Source: Herpetosiphonaceae bacterium (GTDB lineage: Bacteria; Chloroflexota; Chloroflexia; Chloroflexales; Herpetosiphonaceae). From it: a stretch of DNA of 33,814 nucleotides. The stretch lies in the NCBI GenBank assembly GCA_013538855.1, contig JABXJS010000211.1, positions 1 through 33,814 on the forward strand. The letters are read 5' to 3'. The translations under genes and the position numbers were made by a program. Positions 16,257-23,950 of the stretch are shown here, piece after piece; within the stretch, counting starts at the first letter, position 1; every line of letters starts with the position of its first letter. The notes beneath the pieces were generated by a model, which searched no databases, was not told the DNA's origin, and saw nothing but the letters and a program-made list of their open reading frames with translations.

Positions 16257-17186
16257 ATGCTCAATACCATTCATCTGTTTACATTTCTGATGGTGGCGGA
16301 GCTGGGCACATACTCGGCGGCGGCAGAGCGCCTGCACCTCACCCAGCCCGCCATCAGCCAGCAGATTCGCCTGCTGGAGAAACAGCTCGGTGGCGTGCGG
16401 CTCTTTCGGCGCGTGGCCCAGCGCATGGTGCTCACCCACGCTGGCGAGGAGCTGCTGCCCGCTGCCCGCGAGATTGTGGCGCTGGCCGAGCGCACCGAGA
16501 CCGCCCTGCTCGCGCTGCGCGGCCAGATCACCGGCCGCGTGACGCTGGCCTGCCCGCCAACCACCGGCGAGCACGTGCTGCCGAGCCTGCTCATGGCCTT
16601 TCAGCGCAGCTACCCCGCTGTGCACCTCCAGCTCGATGTGGCGACAACCGATCAGATTGTCGCCGCAATCAAGGCCGAGCGCGTGCAGATCGGCTGGGTC
16701 GATGAGCCAGTCCGTCAGCGCGGCTGGGAGTGCATCGCTGTGGCGCGCGAGCCGCTGGTGTTCTGCGTGCCACCGCAGCATCCATGGCTTGCAGACCCGC
16801 TGGTTACCGTTGGCATGCTGCGCGAGGTGCCGCTGATCCTGCCACCGCCAGGCAGCGCATGGCGTAGAGCGATCGATGAGGGCCTGCGGCGCGCCGGATT
16901 GGCGGCATCCGATCTGCATATACGCCTTGAGTGTGCCAGCGCCAGCGCAGTCCTCGCTGCTGTTCGCACGGGCATGGGCTTGGGCTGGGTGCCCTTGTCC
17001 TGCCAGCCAGCTCACGCCAGCATTGGCTCGCTGACTCCCGGTGGCCTGACTCTTGAGCAGGAGTGGTACATTATCGGCAGCAAGGCCGCAGCGCTTGGCC
17101 GCGCGGTGCACGACTGCCGCGCTTTTCTCGGTAGCTCCGCCACCCATTCGCTGCTGCGGATGGCGGGCCTCAACCCGCTGGTATAA
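16257..17186 (+). CDS. LysR family transcriptional regulator
   Basis: A 309-residue regulator. Residues 1-60 are the winged helix-turn-helix typical of LysR proteins (TYSAAAERLHLTQPAISQQIRLLEKQLG, then LFRRVAQRMVLTHAGEELL). A linker helix and a periplasmic-binding-protein-like effector domain (about 90-295) follow, beginning GRVTLACPPTTGEHVLPSLL. LysR proteins usually regulate a divergent gene and themselves; the divergent neighbour here is the 66-residue Cys protein. The effector is unknown. The Shine-Dalgarno is weak (GAGAAG, 6 nt). Its stop codon TAA lies inside the TATAAT box of the next gene's promoter. Confidence 0.93.
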   Translation: MLNTIHLFTFLMVAELGTYSAAAERLHLTQPAISQQIRLLEKQLGGVRLFRRVAQRMVLTHAGEELLPAAREIVALAERTETALLALRGQITGRVTLACPPTTGEHVLPSLLMAFQRSYPAVHLQLDVATTDQIVAAIKAERVQIGWVDEPVRQRGWECIAVAREPLVFCVPPQHPWLADPLVTVGMLREVPLILPPPGSAWRRAIDEGLRRAGLAASDLHIRLECASASAVLAAVRTGMGLGWVPLSCQPAHASIGSLTPGGLTLEQEWYIIGSKAAALGRAVHDCRAFLGSSATHSLLRMAGLNPLV

Positions 17187-17187
17187 T
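17179..17187 (+). promoter_or_regulatory. Extended -10 promoter of the kinase gene, overlapping the LysR stop
   Basis: TGGTATAAT is an extended -10; the LysR stop codon TAA (17184-17186) is part of the hexamer. A start near 17194 gives a leader of about 48 nt before the kinase ATG at 17242. No -35 is evident. Confidence 0.55.
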
Positions 17188-17241
17188 GCGCACGTTTGTG
17201 CCTGCACACCAGGTCGGTGTTTCAAGATAAAGGATTTGGTT

Positions 17242-19080
17242 ATGAATATTGCACCCTGTGTCCAATGTGGTTCGCCGCTAACGGCGGGAGCGCGCTTCTG
17301 CTCCAGCTGTGGAACGGCGGTGGCTAGCGCAGCTGTGCCGCTGCCGCGCGATGCACAAGGCATTCTGATGCGCGGCTTGGTGCTTGAGGAGCGCTATAAG
17401 CTGCTCAAGGTGTTGGGCCAGGGCGGCTTTAGCCGCGTCTATGGCGCGGTCGATCTGCGCCTGCGCACTCCCTGCGCCATCAAGGAAAATAGCGAGCACG
17501 ACCGCGCAGCCTACGAGCAGTTTATCGCCGAGGCCCAGCTCCTGGCCCGGCTCAAACATGCCAACCTCACGAAGGTGACCGACTATTTCGCCGATCCATC
17601 CGGCGGGCAGTTCTTGGTTATGGAGTATGTTCCCGGCCAAGACCTGGAGCAGCTTATGCGCGATGCGACCGCCCTGCTGCCTTGGCGTCAGGTTGCCGAG
17701 TGGGCCTTGATCGTCTGCGATGTGCTGACCTATCTCCATACGCAAGACCCGCCGATCATCCATCGCGATATCAAGCCCGCGAACCTGCGCCTCACCCCCG
17801 CTGGCACACTGATGGTCATCGACCTCGGCATCGCCAAGGTGCAGCAGGTCGGCCAGGCCACCAAGCGCGCAGCCCAGGCCTACTCGGGCGGCTACTCGCC
17901 CATCGAGCAGTACCTCGGCCAGGGCACCGATGCCCGCTCGGATTTGTATGCGCTCGGCGCGACGCTCTACCACCTGCTCTCCGGCCAGATGCCACCTGAG
18001 GCCGTGAATATTATGCGCGGCACCGCTGTGCCAGCGCTAGAGCAGCTGCGCCCTGATGTTCCGCCGCTGCTGGCGCGGGCGATTATGCGCTGCATGGCCG
18101 CCGAGCCGCAGGATCGCCCGCCATCAGCGCAGGCGCTCGCTATCGTCATCGAGAAGGTGCTCACCGAGCACGAGCCAGCGGTGCACGTCTCGGCACAGAC
18201 GCTGGTTGGCGCTGAGCAGCGCTCGGTAAGCCAGCCCGCGATCGGTGTGCAGTCGCGCACCACCACGCAGCCACGTTCGCAGGCGCGCCCGCCAATCGGC
18301 TCGCAGCCAACCCCCATCGCCGAGCGCGCCACCAACCAGCAGCTGCGCGTTGAGCCGCGCCCAGAGAATGTCATCTGGCCCAATGATCAGCGCGAGATGG
18401 TGCGCATTCCCGGCGGCCCGTTTCGCATGGGTGCCGAGGGCTTCGATACCGATGAGCAGCCGGTACACTCCGTCAACGTGCCAACGTTTTTGATCGATCG
18501 CTTCCCGGTCACCTGCGCGGAGTACGCGCGCTTTCTCGCGGCGACCGGCCATCCCGCCCCGCCCTACTGGGGCGACAGCGCCCCGCCCGAGGCGATCGAG
18601 GACCATCCCGTCGTCGAGGTGACGCTGGAGGACGCCCGCGCCTACGCCCGCTGGGCCGGCAAGCGCCTGCCTACCGAGCCAGAGTGGGAGAAGGCCGCGT
18701 GCTGGGATGCCGCACAGCAGCACGCCCGTCTCTACCCCTGGGGCGACACCTGGGACTCGCAGCGCACCAACGCGCGCGAGGGCGGCGCAGGCGGCACGGT
18801 GCCCATCGGTGCCTACACGCCCGCTGGCGATAGCCCGTATGGCGTCGGCGAGATGGTCGGCAATGTGTGGGAGTGGACGGCCTCGGCCTACAAGCGCTAC
18901 CCCTACGAGGCCAACGATGGCCGTGAGGATAGCAAGGCTGGCGGTCTGCGGGCCACGCGCGGCGGCTCCTGGTCGTGCTCGCCCGATTTTGTGCGCGCCG
19001 CCAACCGCAATGTGAGCGCCGCCAGCGACGCCGACTTCGAGCTAGGCTTTCGCTGCGCCGCCGATGATCCTGCCGCCTAG
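17242..19080 (+). CDS. Zinc-ribbon Ser/Thr protein kinase fused to an FGE-sulfatase-fold domain
   Basis: A 612-residue protein with three parts. Residues 1-24 are a zinc ribbon (Cys6, Cys9, Cys20, Cys23). Residues 52-310 are a Hanks-type kinase with Gly loop GQGGFSRVYG, Lys81, HRDIKPAN (174-176 HRD) and DLG (194-196) in place of DFG. After a Pro/Gln-rich linker, residues 384-612 are a formylglycine-generating-enzyme/SUMF1 fold (MVRIPGGPFRMG, RLPTEPEWEKAA, GNVWEWTAS, TRGGSWSC, LGFRCA). In true FGE two cysteines bind copper; here the first seems to be Cys579, but the second position appears to be Val. The domain is therefore more likely a binding or sensory module than an oxidase. No transmembrane helix was seen. 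The start at 17242 follows AAAGGA by 7 nt; the upstream extension overlaps the LysR gene and is rejected. Confidence 0.93.
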   Translation: MNIAPCVQCGSPLTAGARFCSSCGTAVASAAVPLPRDAQGILMRGLVLEERYKLLKVLGQGGFSRVYGAVDLRLRTPCAIKENSEHDRAAYEQFIAEAQLLARLKHANLTKVTDYFADPSGGQFLVMEYVPGQDLEQLMRDATALLPWRQVAEWALIVCDVLTYLHTQDPPIIHRDIKPANLRLTPAGTLMVIDLGIAKVQQVGQATKRAAQAYSGGYSPIEQYLGQGTDARSDLYALGATLYHLLSGQMPPEAVNIMRGTAVPALEQLRPDVPPLLARAIMRCMAAEPQDRPPSAQALAIVIEKVLTEHEPAVHVSAQTLVGAEQRSVSQPAIGVQSRTTTQPRSQARPPIGSQPTPIAERATNQQLRVEPRPENVIWPNDQREMVRIPGGPFRMGAEGFDTDEQPVHSVNVPTFLIDRFPVTCAEYARFLAATGHPAPPYWGDSAPPEAIEDHPVVEVTLEDARAYARWAGKRLPTEPEWEKAACWDAAQQHARLYPWGDTWDSQRTNAREGGAGGTVPIGAYTPAGDSPYGVGEMVGNVWEWTASAYKRYPYEANDGREDSKAGGLRATRGGSWSCSPDFVRAANRNVSAASDADFELGFRCAADDPAA

Positions 19081-19159
19081 CTGCCACCTCCACCTGGCTG
19101 CTGCCCGCGCGCCAGCACGCGCTGCCGTGCCCCCTGCGGAGAAGCTGTATGTTCAGGCC

Positions 19160-19217
19160 AGCGCACTGCGGCCCGACGATGCACTGCCTACGTGTGCTCG
19201 TCGGGCCGCAGTGCGCT
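19160..19217. repeat. 20-bp perfect inverted repeat after the kinase gene
   Basis: AGCGCACTGCGGCCCGACGA (19160-19179) and its exact complement (19198-19217) enclose 18 nt, which can extend the stem by GCAC/GTGC after one bulged T. It begins 80 bp after the kinase stop. It can end transcription or protect the mRNA end, or it may be a small repeat element. No T-tract follows. Confidence 0.75.
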
Positions 19218-19224
19218 GCTCAGC

Positions 19225-19549
19225 CCAAAAGTGTGGGTATTGTTTGAACAAGAACACCGTGCTATGGGTGCGCGCGCTCCAGCGTAGGCTTGGCCATGCT
19301 TGCTGCACGCGGGCGTGCTGCTGGTTGCGCGCCCAGCCCGCTGATGCCCAGCGCCGCTGGTTGCGTTGCCGCCTGCGCTGCACAGCAGCAGACTCTTGCT
19401 CCAAAAGGGTGGGTATTGTTTGAACAAGCACACCGTGCTATGGGTGCGCGCGCTCCAGCGTAGGCTTGGCCATGCTTGCTGCGCGCCACCATGCTGCTGG
19501 TTGCGCGCCCAGCCCGCTGATGCCCAGCGCCGCTGGTTGCGTTGCCGCC
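19225..19549. repeat. Tandem 149-bp direct repeat, period 176 bp
   Basis: Copy one spans 19225-19373 and copy two 19401-19549, offset exactly 176 bp. They begin CCAAAAG, then GTGGGTATTGTTTGAACAAG, and end GGTTGCGTTGCCGCC. They are nearly identical except for about 15 bp in the middle (ACGCGGGCG versus GCGCCACCA) and a few single bases. No credible ORF runs through them. The 27-bp spacer is unlike the sequence after copy two. Confidence 0.85.
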
Positions 19550-19694
19550 CGCTGATGCCTAGGGCGCTGCTTAAAACGTGAGCGGCCCTGCGGCGTAGCT
19601 TCGTCAACCTGTGTGTTGAGCACCGGAGCCACCGAAGAGCTTAGGGCGCTGGCTGCTGCCAGCAGGTTCGCTGCGCTGCCGCTGGATTAAATGA

Positions 19695-19730
19695 AAAGGC
19701 GGCTGTGCGCTTGCTCAGCGGCACAGTCGC
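19695..19730 (-). terminator. Terminator of the hydrolase transcription unit
   Basis: On the minus strand GCGACTGTGC (19730-19721) pairs with GCACAGCCGC (19708-19699), one G-U, over 10 bp with a 12-nt loop. CTTTTCATTT follows. It lies about 70 bp after the hydrolase stop at 19802. Confidence 0.75.
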
Positions 19731-19801
19731 GGTGGCGCTACACCGACGTTGGCGGCGGGCCAGGCAGTTCTCGTGGCTAGCGTTTGACGCTTGGTGCAGC
19801 G

Positions 19802-20494
19802 TCAGCCAACATGGCTCTGGCGGGGCAAGTGCTGAAGAAACCAGCTGCGCGCTAGCTCGGCGACGTGCTCGAGCGCGCCTGGCTCCTCAAAGAGATGGCC
19901 AGCGCGCGGCACGGTTTCCAACTGCTTCCGGCAGCGCAGTTGATCGAGCGCGTAGAGGTTTAGCTCAAGCACCTGTGGGTCGTAGCCGCCAACGATGAGC
20001 AGTGTGGGCGCTTGGACGTGCGGCAGGGCCTCGGCGGCGAGATCAGGGCGGCCGCCCCGCGATACCACGGCCCGGACCGCCTCGGGGCGCTGGGCTGCGG
20101 CGATAAGCGCGGCTCCGCCGCCAGTGCTGGCTCCGAAGTAGCCAACAGGCAGCGCTGCGGTGCGCGCATCGTGGCTGGCCCAGTCGGTGGCGGCGATCAG
20201 GCGCTCGGCGAGCAGCGGCAGATTAAAGCGCAGCTGGCCGGTGCTCCGGTCGGCTTGCTCCTCGGCGCTGGTGAGTAGATCGAACAGGAGCGTGGCGAGA
20301 CCACCGCGGTTAAGTGTCTCGGCGACGGCGCGGTTCCGTGGACTATGACGGCTGCTGCCGCTGCCGTGGGCAAATAGGACAATGCCCGTGGCTGAAGGTG
20401 GCAGTGTCAGGTTGCCGGTGAGGCTGATGTCCTGCCAGCGAATCTGGACGGTGTAGCTGGCAAAGTCGGGTGTGGGCGATTCATGTGATTGCAT
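19802..20494 (-). CDS. Alpha/beta hydrolase, dienelactone hydrolase family
   Basis: A 230-residue alpha/beta hydrolase. VLFAHGSGSSRHSPRN forms the oxyanion region, the nucleophile Ser lies in YFGASTGGGAAL, the acid is Asp in VGGYDPQVL and the base His in RAGHLFEEPGAL. The full triad is present. Substrates of this group are esters or lactones and cannot be specified. TAGGAGAG lies 6 nt before the ATG. The gene is downstream of an alcohol dehydrogenase and a phosphoribosyltransferase on the same strand. Related hydrolases are known fused to or next to phosphoribosyltransferases of the same type in other bacteria, so the grouping may be functional. Confidence 0.88.
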   Translation of the reverse strand: MQSHESPTPDFASYTVQIRWQDISLTGNLTLPPSATGIVLFAHGSGSSRHSPRNRAVAETLNRGGLATLLFDLLTSAEEQADRSTGQLRFNLPLLAERLIAATDWASHDARTAALPVGYFGASTGGGAALIAAAQRPEAVRAVVSRGGRPDLAAEALPHVQAPTLLIVGGYDPQVLELNLYALDQLRCRKQLETVPRAGHLFEEPGALEHVAELARSWFLQHLPRQSHVG

Positions 20495-20556
20495 CGTGGC
20501 TCTCCTACAGCAGATGGCGGCGGGCGCTCCGTTGCGGCGCAGCGCCCGCTAGCCGA

Positions 20557-21765
20557 TTACAAACCAGGAACAAGTTCGACCTTGATCCAGCCTGGCTCGC
20601 GCTCATTGAACGCCTTGTAGGCATCGAGCACGTTGGTCAGTGGCTCAACATTGCTCAATATCTTGGTTGGATCGACCATGCCGCCTTGCACAAGATCGAG
20701 GATGGTGGGGATGTAGCGGCGGTGGTGGCAGTTGCCCATGTTGATGGCCAGGTTCTTATTCATGGCCTCGCCAAGCGGGAAGGCGCGCATCGCCGGCGGA
20801 TAGACGCCGATGATCGACAGTGTGCCAGCCTTGGCCACGCTCTTGACCGCCCAGTCGACAACCTGCGAGGGCGCGCCGCCAGGCTTCCAGCCTGTGGATG
20901 GATCGGCGTTGGGCGCGACCTGCTCCACCTCACGCTCGAAGCGGCTCTCCTGCTTGCGCGAGGCGGCAGCCGGGCCGTGGTCGGCGTGCTGCGCATCGAC
21001 GCCGACAGCATCGATCACGCGATCCACGCCGATGGCGTTGGTGAGCTCACGGATCACCTGAACCGGGTCCTCGCGGTTAAAGTCGATCACCTCGGCTCCC
21101 TGCTTGCGGGCAAGCTCAAGGCGTGAGTCGACGCAGTCGATGGCGATGATGCGCCCGGCGTCCATCAGCTTGGCGCTGGCGATGGCAAACTGGCCGACGG
21201 GGCCGCAGCCATAGACGGCGACCGTGTCACCAGGCTCGATCTCGGCCATGTCGGCCCCAAAGTAGCCCGTTGGGAAGATGTCGGACAGCAGGATGGCCTG
21301 CTCGTCGGTAACATTGTCTGGGATTTTAACCAGGCCGATGTTGGCGTAGGGCACGCGGGCATACTCGGCCTGGAGGCCATTGAACGGGCCGCTGGCCTTG
21401 GGGCCGCCGAAGAACGCTGTGCCGGCCTGCGGGCCATTGGGGTTGGCGTTGTCGCACTGCGCATAGTAGCCAGCGCGGCAGTAGGAGCAGGTGCCGCAGG
21501 CGATTGTCGAGGGGATGATCACGCGGTCGCCGACCTTCACGTTGCGCACATTGCGGCCGAGCTCCTCGACCACGCCGACGCCCTCGTGGCCGATAATCGT
21601 GCCCGGCTCCATGCCGCTGAACGTGCCGCGGATCATATGCAGATCAGTGCCGCAGATGGCGCTGGCGGTGATGCGCACAATCGCATCAGTCGCATCTTGG
21701 ATGGATGGCTCGCTAACATCCTCTAGGCGGATATCGCCGATGGCGTGGAATACAACAGCTTTCAC
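20557..21765 (-). CDS. Zinc-dependent alcohol dehydrogenase (formaldehyde dehydrogenase-like)
   Basis: A 402-residue medium-chain dehydrogenase. The catalytic zinc ligands are in SAICGTDLHM (Cys) and GHEGVG (His); the structural zinc ligands are CGTCSYCRAGYYAQC. The nucleotide fold has VYGCGPVGQFA and the acidic ID at the end of the second strand, which favours NAD. The length and the insertion at about 258-300 (ADHGPAAASRKQESRF) resemble glutathione-independent formaldehyde dehydrogenases and related threonine-like enzymes. The substrate is uncertain. The start is GTG at 21765, set by AAGGAGG 5 nt upstream. It is 62 bp from the hydrolase and about 240 bp from the phosphoribosyltransferase; the latter gap shows no clear promoter. 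Confidence 0.9.
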   Translation of the reverse strand: MKAVVFHAIGDIRLEDVSEPSIQDATDAIVRITASAICGTDLHMIRGTFSGMEPGTIIGHEGVGVVEELGRNVRNVKVGDRVIIPSTIACGTCSYCRAGYYAQCDNANPNGPQAGTAFFGGPKASGPFNGLQAEYARVPYANIGLVKIPDNVTDEQAILLSDIFPTGYFGADMAEIEPGDTVAVYGCGPVGQFAIASAKLMDAGRIIAIDCVDSRLELARKQGAEVIDFNREDPVQVIRELTNAIGVDRVIDAVGVDAQHADHGPAAASRKQESRFEREVEQVAPNADPSTGWKPGGAPSQVVDWAVKSVAKAGTLSIIGVYPPAMRAFPLGEAMNKNLAINMGNCHHRRYIPTILDLVQGGMVDPTKILSNVEPLTNVLDAYKAFNEREPGWIKVELVPGL

Positions 21766-22002
21766 TCAGACCTCCTTGATATAAGACCAGTTCACACTGC
21801 AGACCAAGCAGCTGCGGCCCCAGACACCCGACAGGGTTGCGCCTGGCATCTACGCTCAGGTGCTTTGCTGGACAACCGCTCACACCTTGGATGGCGCTGC
21901 TTGGGTGGTGTGCTTGATTGCGGGGGTGCGCGTTATTCGCGGTAGTAAGGATCGCAAGGGCCATACCACGAGCCTGGTCTGTTGGCTGAGATGGGGCTGA
22001 TA

Positions 22003-22671
22003 CTAGGCGTTGAGCGAGCGGGCGAACTCCTGGCTGGCGCGTAGCAGCTCGGCGACCTCGCTGTCGCTGGTTTGACCAAAGTTGGCGTACCAGAGGCCCA
22101 CAGCACGCAGTGGCTGCGGCGTAGCGGCGCAGATCAACTCATCGACGCTAGGCCGCAGCATGGCACACACCTCCGGTGCGCCGACGGGCACGGCCACGAT
22201 GAGGCGCGCAGGCTGCTGCTCGCGCAGGGCGGTGATTGCAGCGCGCATGGTTGCGCCAGTCGCCAGGCCATCGTCGACCAAGATAATCGAGCGCTTAGCG
22301 CAGCGCAGCGGCGGGCGCTGGCCACGATACAGGTGCTCGCGGCGCTCTAGCTCGGCCTGCTCCTGCTGCGCCACACCACTGACAACGGCGGAGGGAATGC
22401 TGAGTTGATCGAGCACATCGTGGTTGAGCACCTGCACATTGCCCGAGGCCAGCGCGCCCATGGCCAGCTCTTCGTGGCCGGGCACGCCAAGCTTGCGCAC
22501 GACAAAGACATCGAGCGGCGCAGCTAGCGCCTTGGCGACCTCGAAGGCCACCGGCACGCCGCCGCGCGGCAGTCCAAGCACCAGCAGATCGGGGAGCGAG
22601 CGATAGCGCTCAAGCTGGTGGGCTAAAATTCTGCCAGCGTGAAAGCGGTCCTCAAATAGTGGTGGTTGCAT
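22003..22671 (-). CDS. Phosphoribosyltransferase domain protein
   Basis: A 222-residue protein of the type I phosphoribosyltransferase fold. The PRPP motif is VDDGLATGATM; LVLGLPRGGVPVAFEVAKAL, DVFVVRKLGVPGHEELAMGA and FEDRFHAGRILA are typical of a group annotated only as phosphoribosyltransferase and often found near stress or dormancy genes. No nucleobase specificity can be read. The start at 22671 follows AAAGGAGGG by 7 nt; a further upstream start lacks a ribosome-binding site. It precedes the dehydrogenase and hydrolase on the same strand. Confidence 0.88.
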   Translation of the reverse strand: MQPPLFEDRFHAGRILAHQLERYRSLPDLLVLGLPRGGVPVAFEVAKALAAPLDVFVVRKLGVPGHEELAMGALASGNVQVLNHDVLDQLSIPSAVVSGVAQQEQAELERREHLYRGQRPPLRCAKRSIILVDDGLATGATMRAAITALREQQPARLIVAVPVGAPEVCAMLRPSVDELICAATPQPLRAVGLWYANFGQTSDSEVAELLRASQEFARSLNA

Positions 22672-22761
22672 AGTGGTACCCTCCTTTGTGTGTTCACTGC
22701 TCCAAAAGCGAGCAGGATGCATGCCCGGCGACCAGGACTGCGCGGAGGGGCGAGCGCAGCG

Positions 22762-23343
22762 CTAGAAGACGGCGTCGATGTGGAGGGCGGCCTTGAGCAG
22801 CTGCTGATACTCGGCGCGGTCAACATCGTAAGCGCCGAACTGGCGCAGGTGCGGTGTCGTCCACTGCGTATCGAGCAGCACGAAGCCGCCGGCGCGTAGG
22901 CGCTGCACAAGCGCTACCAGCGCCGCCTTGCTGGCGTTTGGCGCGCTGCTCCACATGCTCTCGCCGGCAAAGAGACCCCGAAAGGCCACGCCATACAGCC
23001 CGCCGACCATCTGGCCGTCGAGCCAGGTTTCGACGCTGTGGGCGAAGCCAAGTTGGTATAATTGATAGTACACATCGACGAACTCAGGGCTGATCCATGT
23101 GCTCTCACGTCCAGGCGCAGGTGCGGCGCATGCCTCCATCGTTTGGCGGAAGGCAGTATCGACGCGAATGGTAAAATTAACCTTGCGCAGCGCGCGCCGC
23201 AGCGACTTTGGCTCATTGAAGCGTGCATCGAGTGGAATAATGCCACGTGGATCGGGCGCATACCAGTAAATTTCATCATCGTGCGCCATTGGAAAGATGC
23301 CCTGGGCGTAGGCGGTGAGCAAAAGCTGTGGCGTAAGCTGCAT
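22762..23343 (-). CDS. aat: Leucyl/phenylalanyl-tRNA-protein transferase
   Basis: A 193-residue Aat. It shows LLLTAYAQGIFPMA, IYWYAPDPRGIIPLD, RRALRKVNFTIRVDTAFRQTMEACA, STWISPEFVDVYYQLYQLGFAHSVETW, GGLYGVAFRGLFAGESMWS and LLDTQWTTPHLRQFGA, the full series of family motifs. It adds Leu or Phe from aminoacyl-tRNA to proteins with N-terminal Lys or Arg, making them ClpS substrates. The start at 23343 has GGAGG 5 nt before it. It is divergent from clpS, its functional partner, and this pairing supports the call strongly. Confidence 0.96.
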   Translation of the reverse strand: MQLTPQLLLTAYAQGIFPMAHDDEIYWYAPDPRGIIPLDARFNEPKSLRRALRKVNFTIRVDTAFRQTMEACAAPAPGRESTWISPEFVDVYYQLYQLGFAHSVETWLDGQMVGGLYGVAFRGLFAGESMWSSAPNASKAALVALVQRLRAGGFVLLDTQWTTPHLRQFGAYDVDRAEYQQLLKAALHIDAVF

Positions 23344-23392
23344 GGCTTCCTCCAAAACATCGGGCGCTGATCGCGACTACGATCATGGTACT

Positions 23393-23406
23393 ACTGTTGC
23401 AACAGT
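23393..23406. promoter_or_regulatory. 14-bp perfect palindrome between aat and clpS
   Basis: ACTGTTGCAACAGT is a perfect palindrome in the 167-bp gap between the divergent aat and clpS genes. It lies about 50 bp from the aat start and about 105 bp from the clpS start and may be an operator shared by both. It contains TTGCAA, which could be a -35 on either strand, but no matching -10 was found. Confidence 0.4.
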
Positions 23407-23510
23407 TCGTATAGGCCCCCGCGCCTGAGTTGGAGAAGACGAGAGCTGCTGTATGACGAGGAATGGTGTGTGGAAAGGATTTCTATGTAAGCAGAAAGCA
23501 GGAGTACACG

Positions 23511-23852
23511 ATGACTGAGCCACGCGATGTCGCTGTCGCTGAGCCTGAGACTACGACTACTCACGATATCGAATATCAGGTGCTCACAGAAGAAGATCTT
23601 GAAAAGCCCTACCGGGTGATGATCCAAAACGATGACGTTACGCCGATGGATGTGGTTGTTTGGGTTCTCCATACTATTTTTGAACTCTCGCCGCAGAATG
23701 CAATGAAAGTCATGTTTGAAGCCCACGAGACCGGTGTTTCGCTCGTGACCGTGCTGCCATTTTCCGAGGCGCATGATCGAGTGTATGCTGCGCATTCAAT
23801 TGCGCGGTCGATCGGCTACCCGCTGACGCTCTATCTAGAGCCAGATGTATAG
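23511..23852 (+). CDS. clpS: ATP-dependent Clp protease adaptor ClpS
   Basis: A 113-residue ClpS. An acidic flexible N-terminal tail (about 1-35) precedes the core: YRVMIQNDDVTPMDVVVWVLHTIF (NDD are the N-degron amino-group ligands), NAMKVMFEAHETGVSLV (the AHETG His is conserved) and the C-terminal beta strand PLTLYLEPDV. It delivers proteins with N-terminal Leu, Phe, Tyr or Trp to ClpAP or ClpCP. The start at 23511 follows AGGAG by 7 nt. Its neighbour aat makes the substrates. No clpA or clpC is in the window. Confidence 0.95.
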   Translation: MTEPRDVAVAEPETTTTHDIEYQVLTEEDLEKPYRVMIQNDDVTPMDVVVWVLHTIFELSPQNAMKVMFEAHETGVSLVTVLPFSEAHDRVYAAHSIARSIGYPLTLYLEPDV

Positions 23853-23909
23853 TGGTTGAGGCATGCAGCGGCGAGGCTGATTCGCAGCGATCGCTGTCTG
23901 GGTGCGCCC

Positions 23910-23950
23910 ATTCTAGGCCGCCAGCCAAGTCCAGGCTGGCGGCCTAGAAT
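23910..23950. terminator. 17-bp inverted repeat between convergent clpS and rqcH-like gene
   Basis: ATTCTAGGCCGCCAGCC (23910-23926) and its exact complement (23934-23950) enclose a 7-nt loop. It abuts the stop codon of the NFACT gene and lies 58 bp after clpS. It probably terminates both units; only ATTT follows on the plus strand. Confidence 0.7.

Larger units (their letters stand above)
19081..19801. other. 720-bp gene-free region with repeats
   Basis: Between the kinase stop and the convergent hydrolase stop no gene could be supported. It holds the 20-bp inverted repeat, the two 149-bp direct repeats, and at the right end the terminator of the hydrolase. Open frames crossing it are shadows with Arg/Cys/Trp-rich, low-plausibility proteins. 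The segment 19550-19690 shows nothing specific. Confidence 0.7.

Noticed and set aside
17053-17241. N-terminal extension of the kinase into the LysR gene
   Set aside because: It overlaps coding sequence of LysR, is Cys/Arg-rich nonsense, and a clear ribosome-binding site lies before 17242.
15993-17363. 456-codon open frame on the minus strand across the LysR gene
   Set aside because: It runs antisense through a clear LysR gene and through a terminator and promoter, with no recognisable domain.
20470-21126. 218-codon plus-strand open frame across the hydrolase-dehydrogenase gap
   Set aside because: It is antisense to the intact zinc dehydrogenase and lacks a start signal.
23054-23062. TGGTATAAT on the plus strand inside aat
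   Set aside because: It matches the extended -10 but lies antisense within a gene, about 450 bp from clpS, with no supported transcript.
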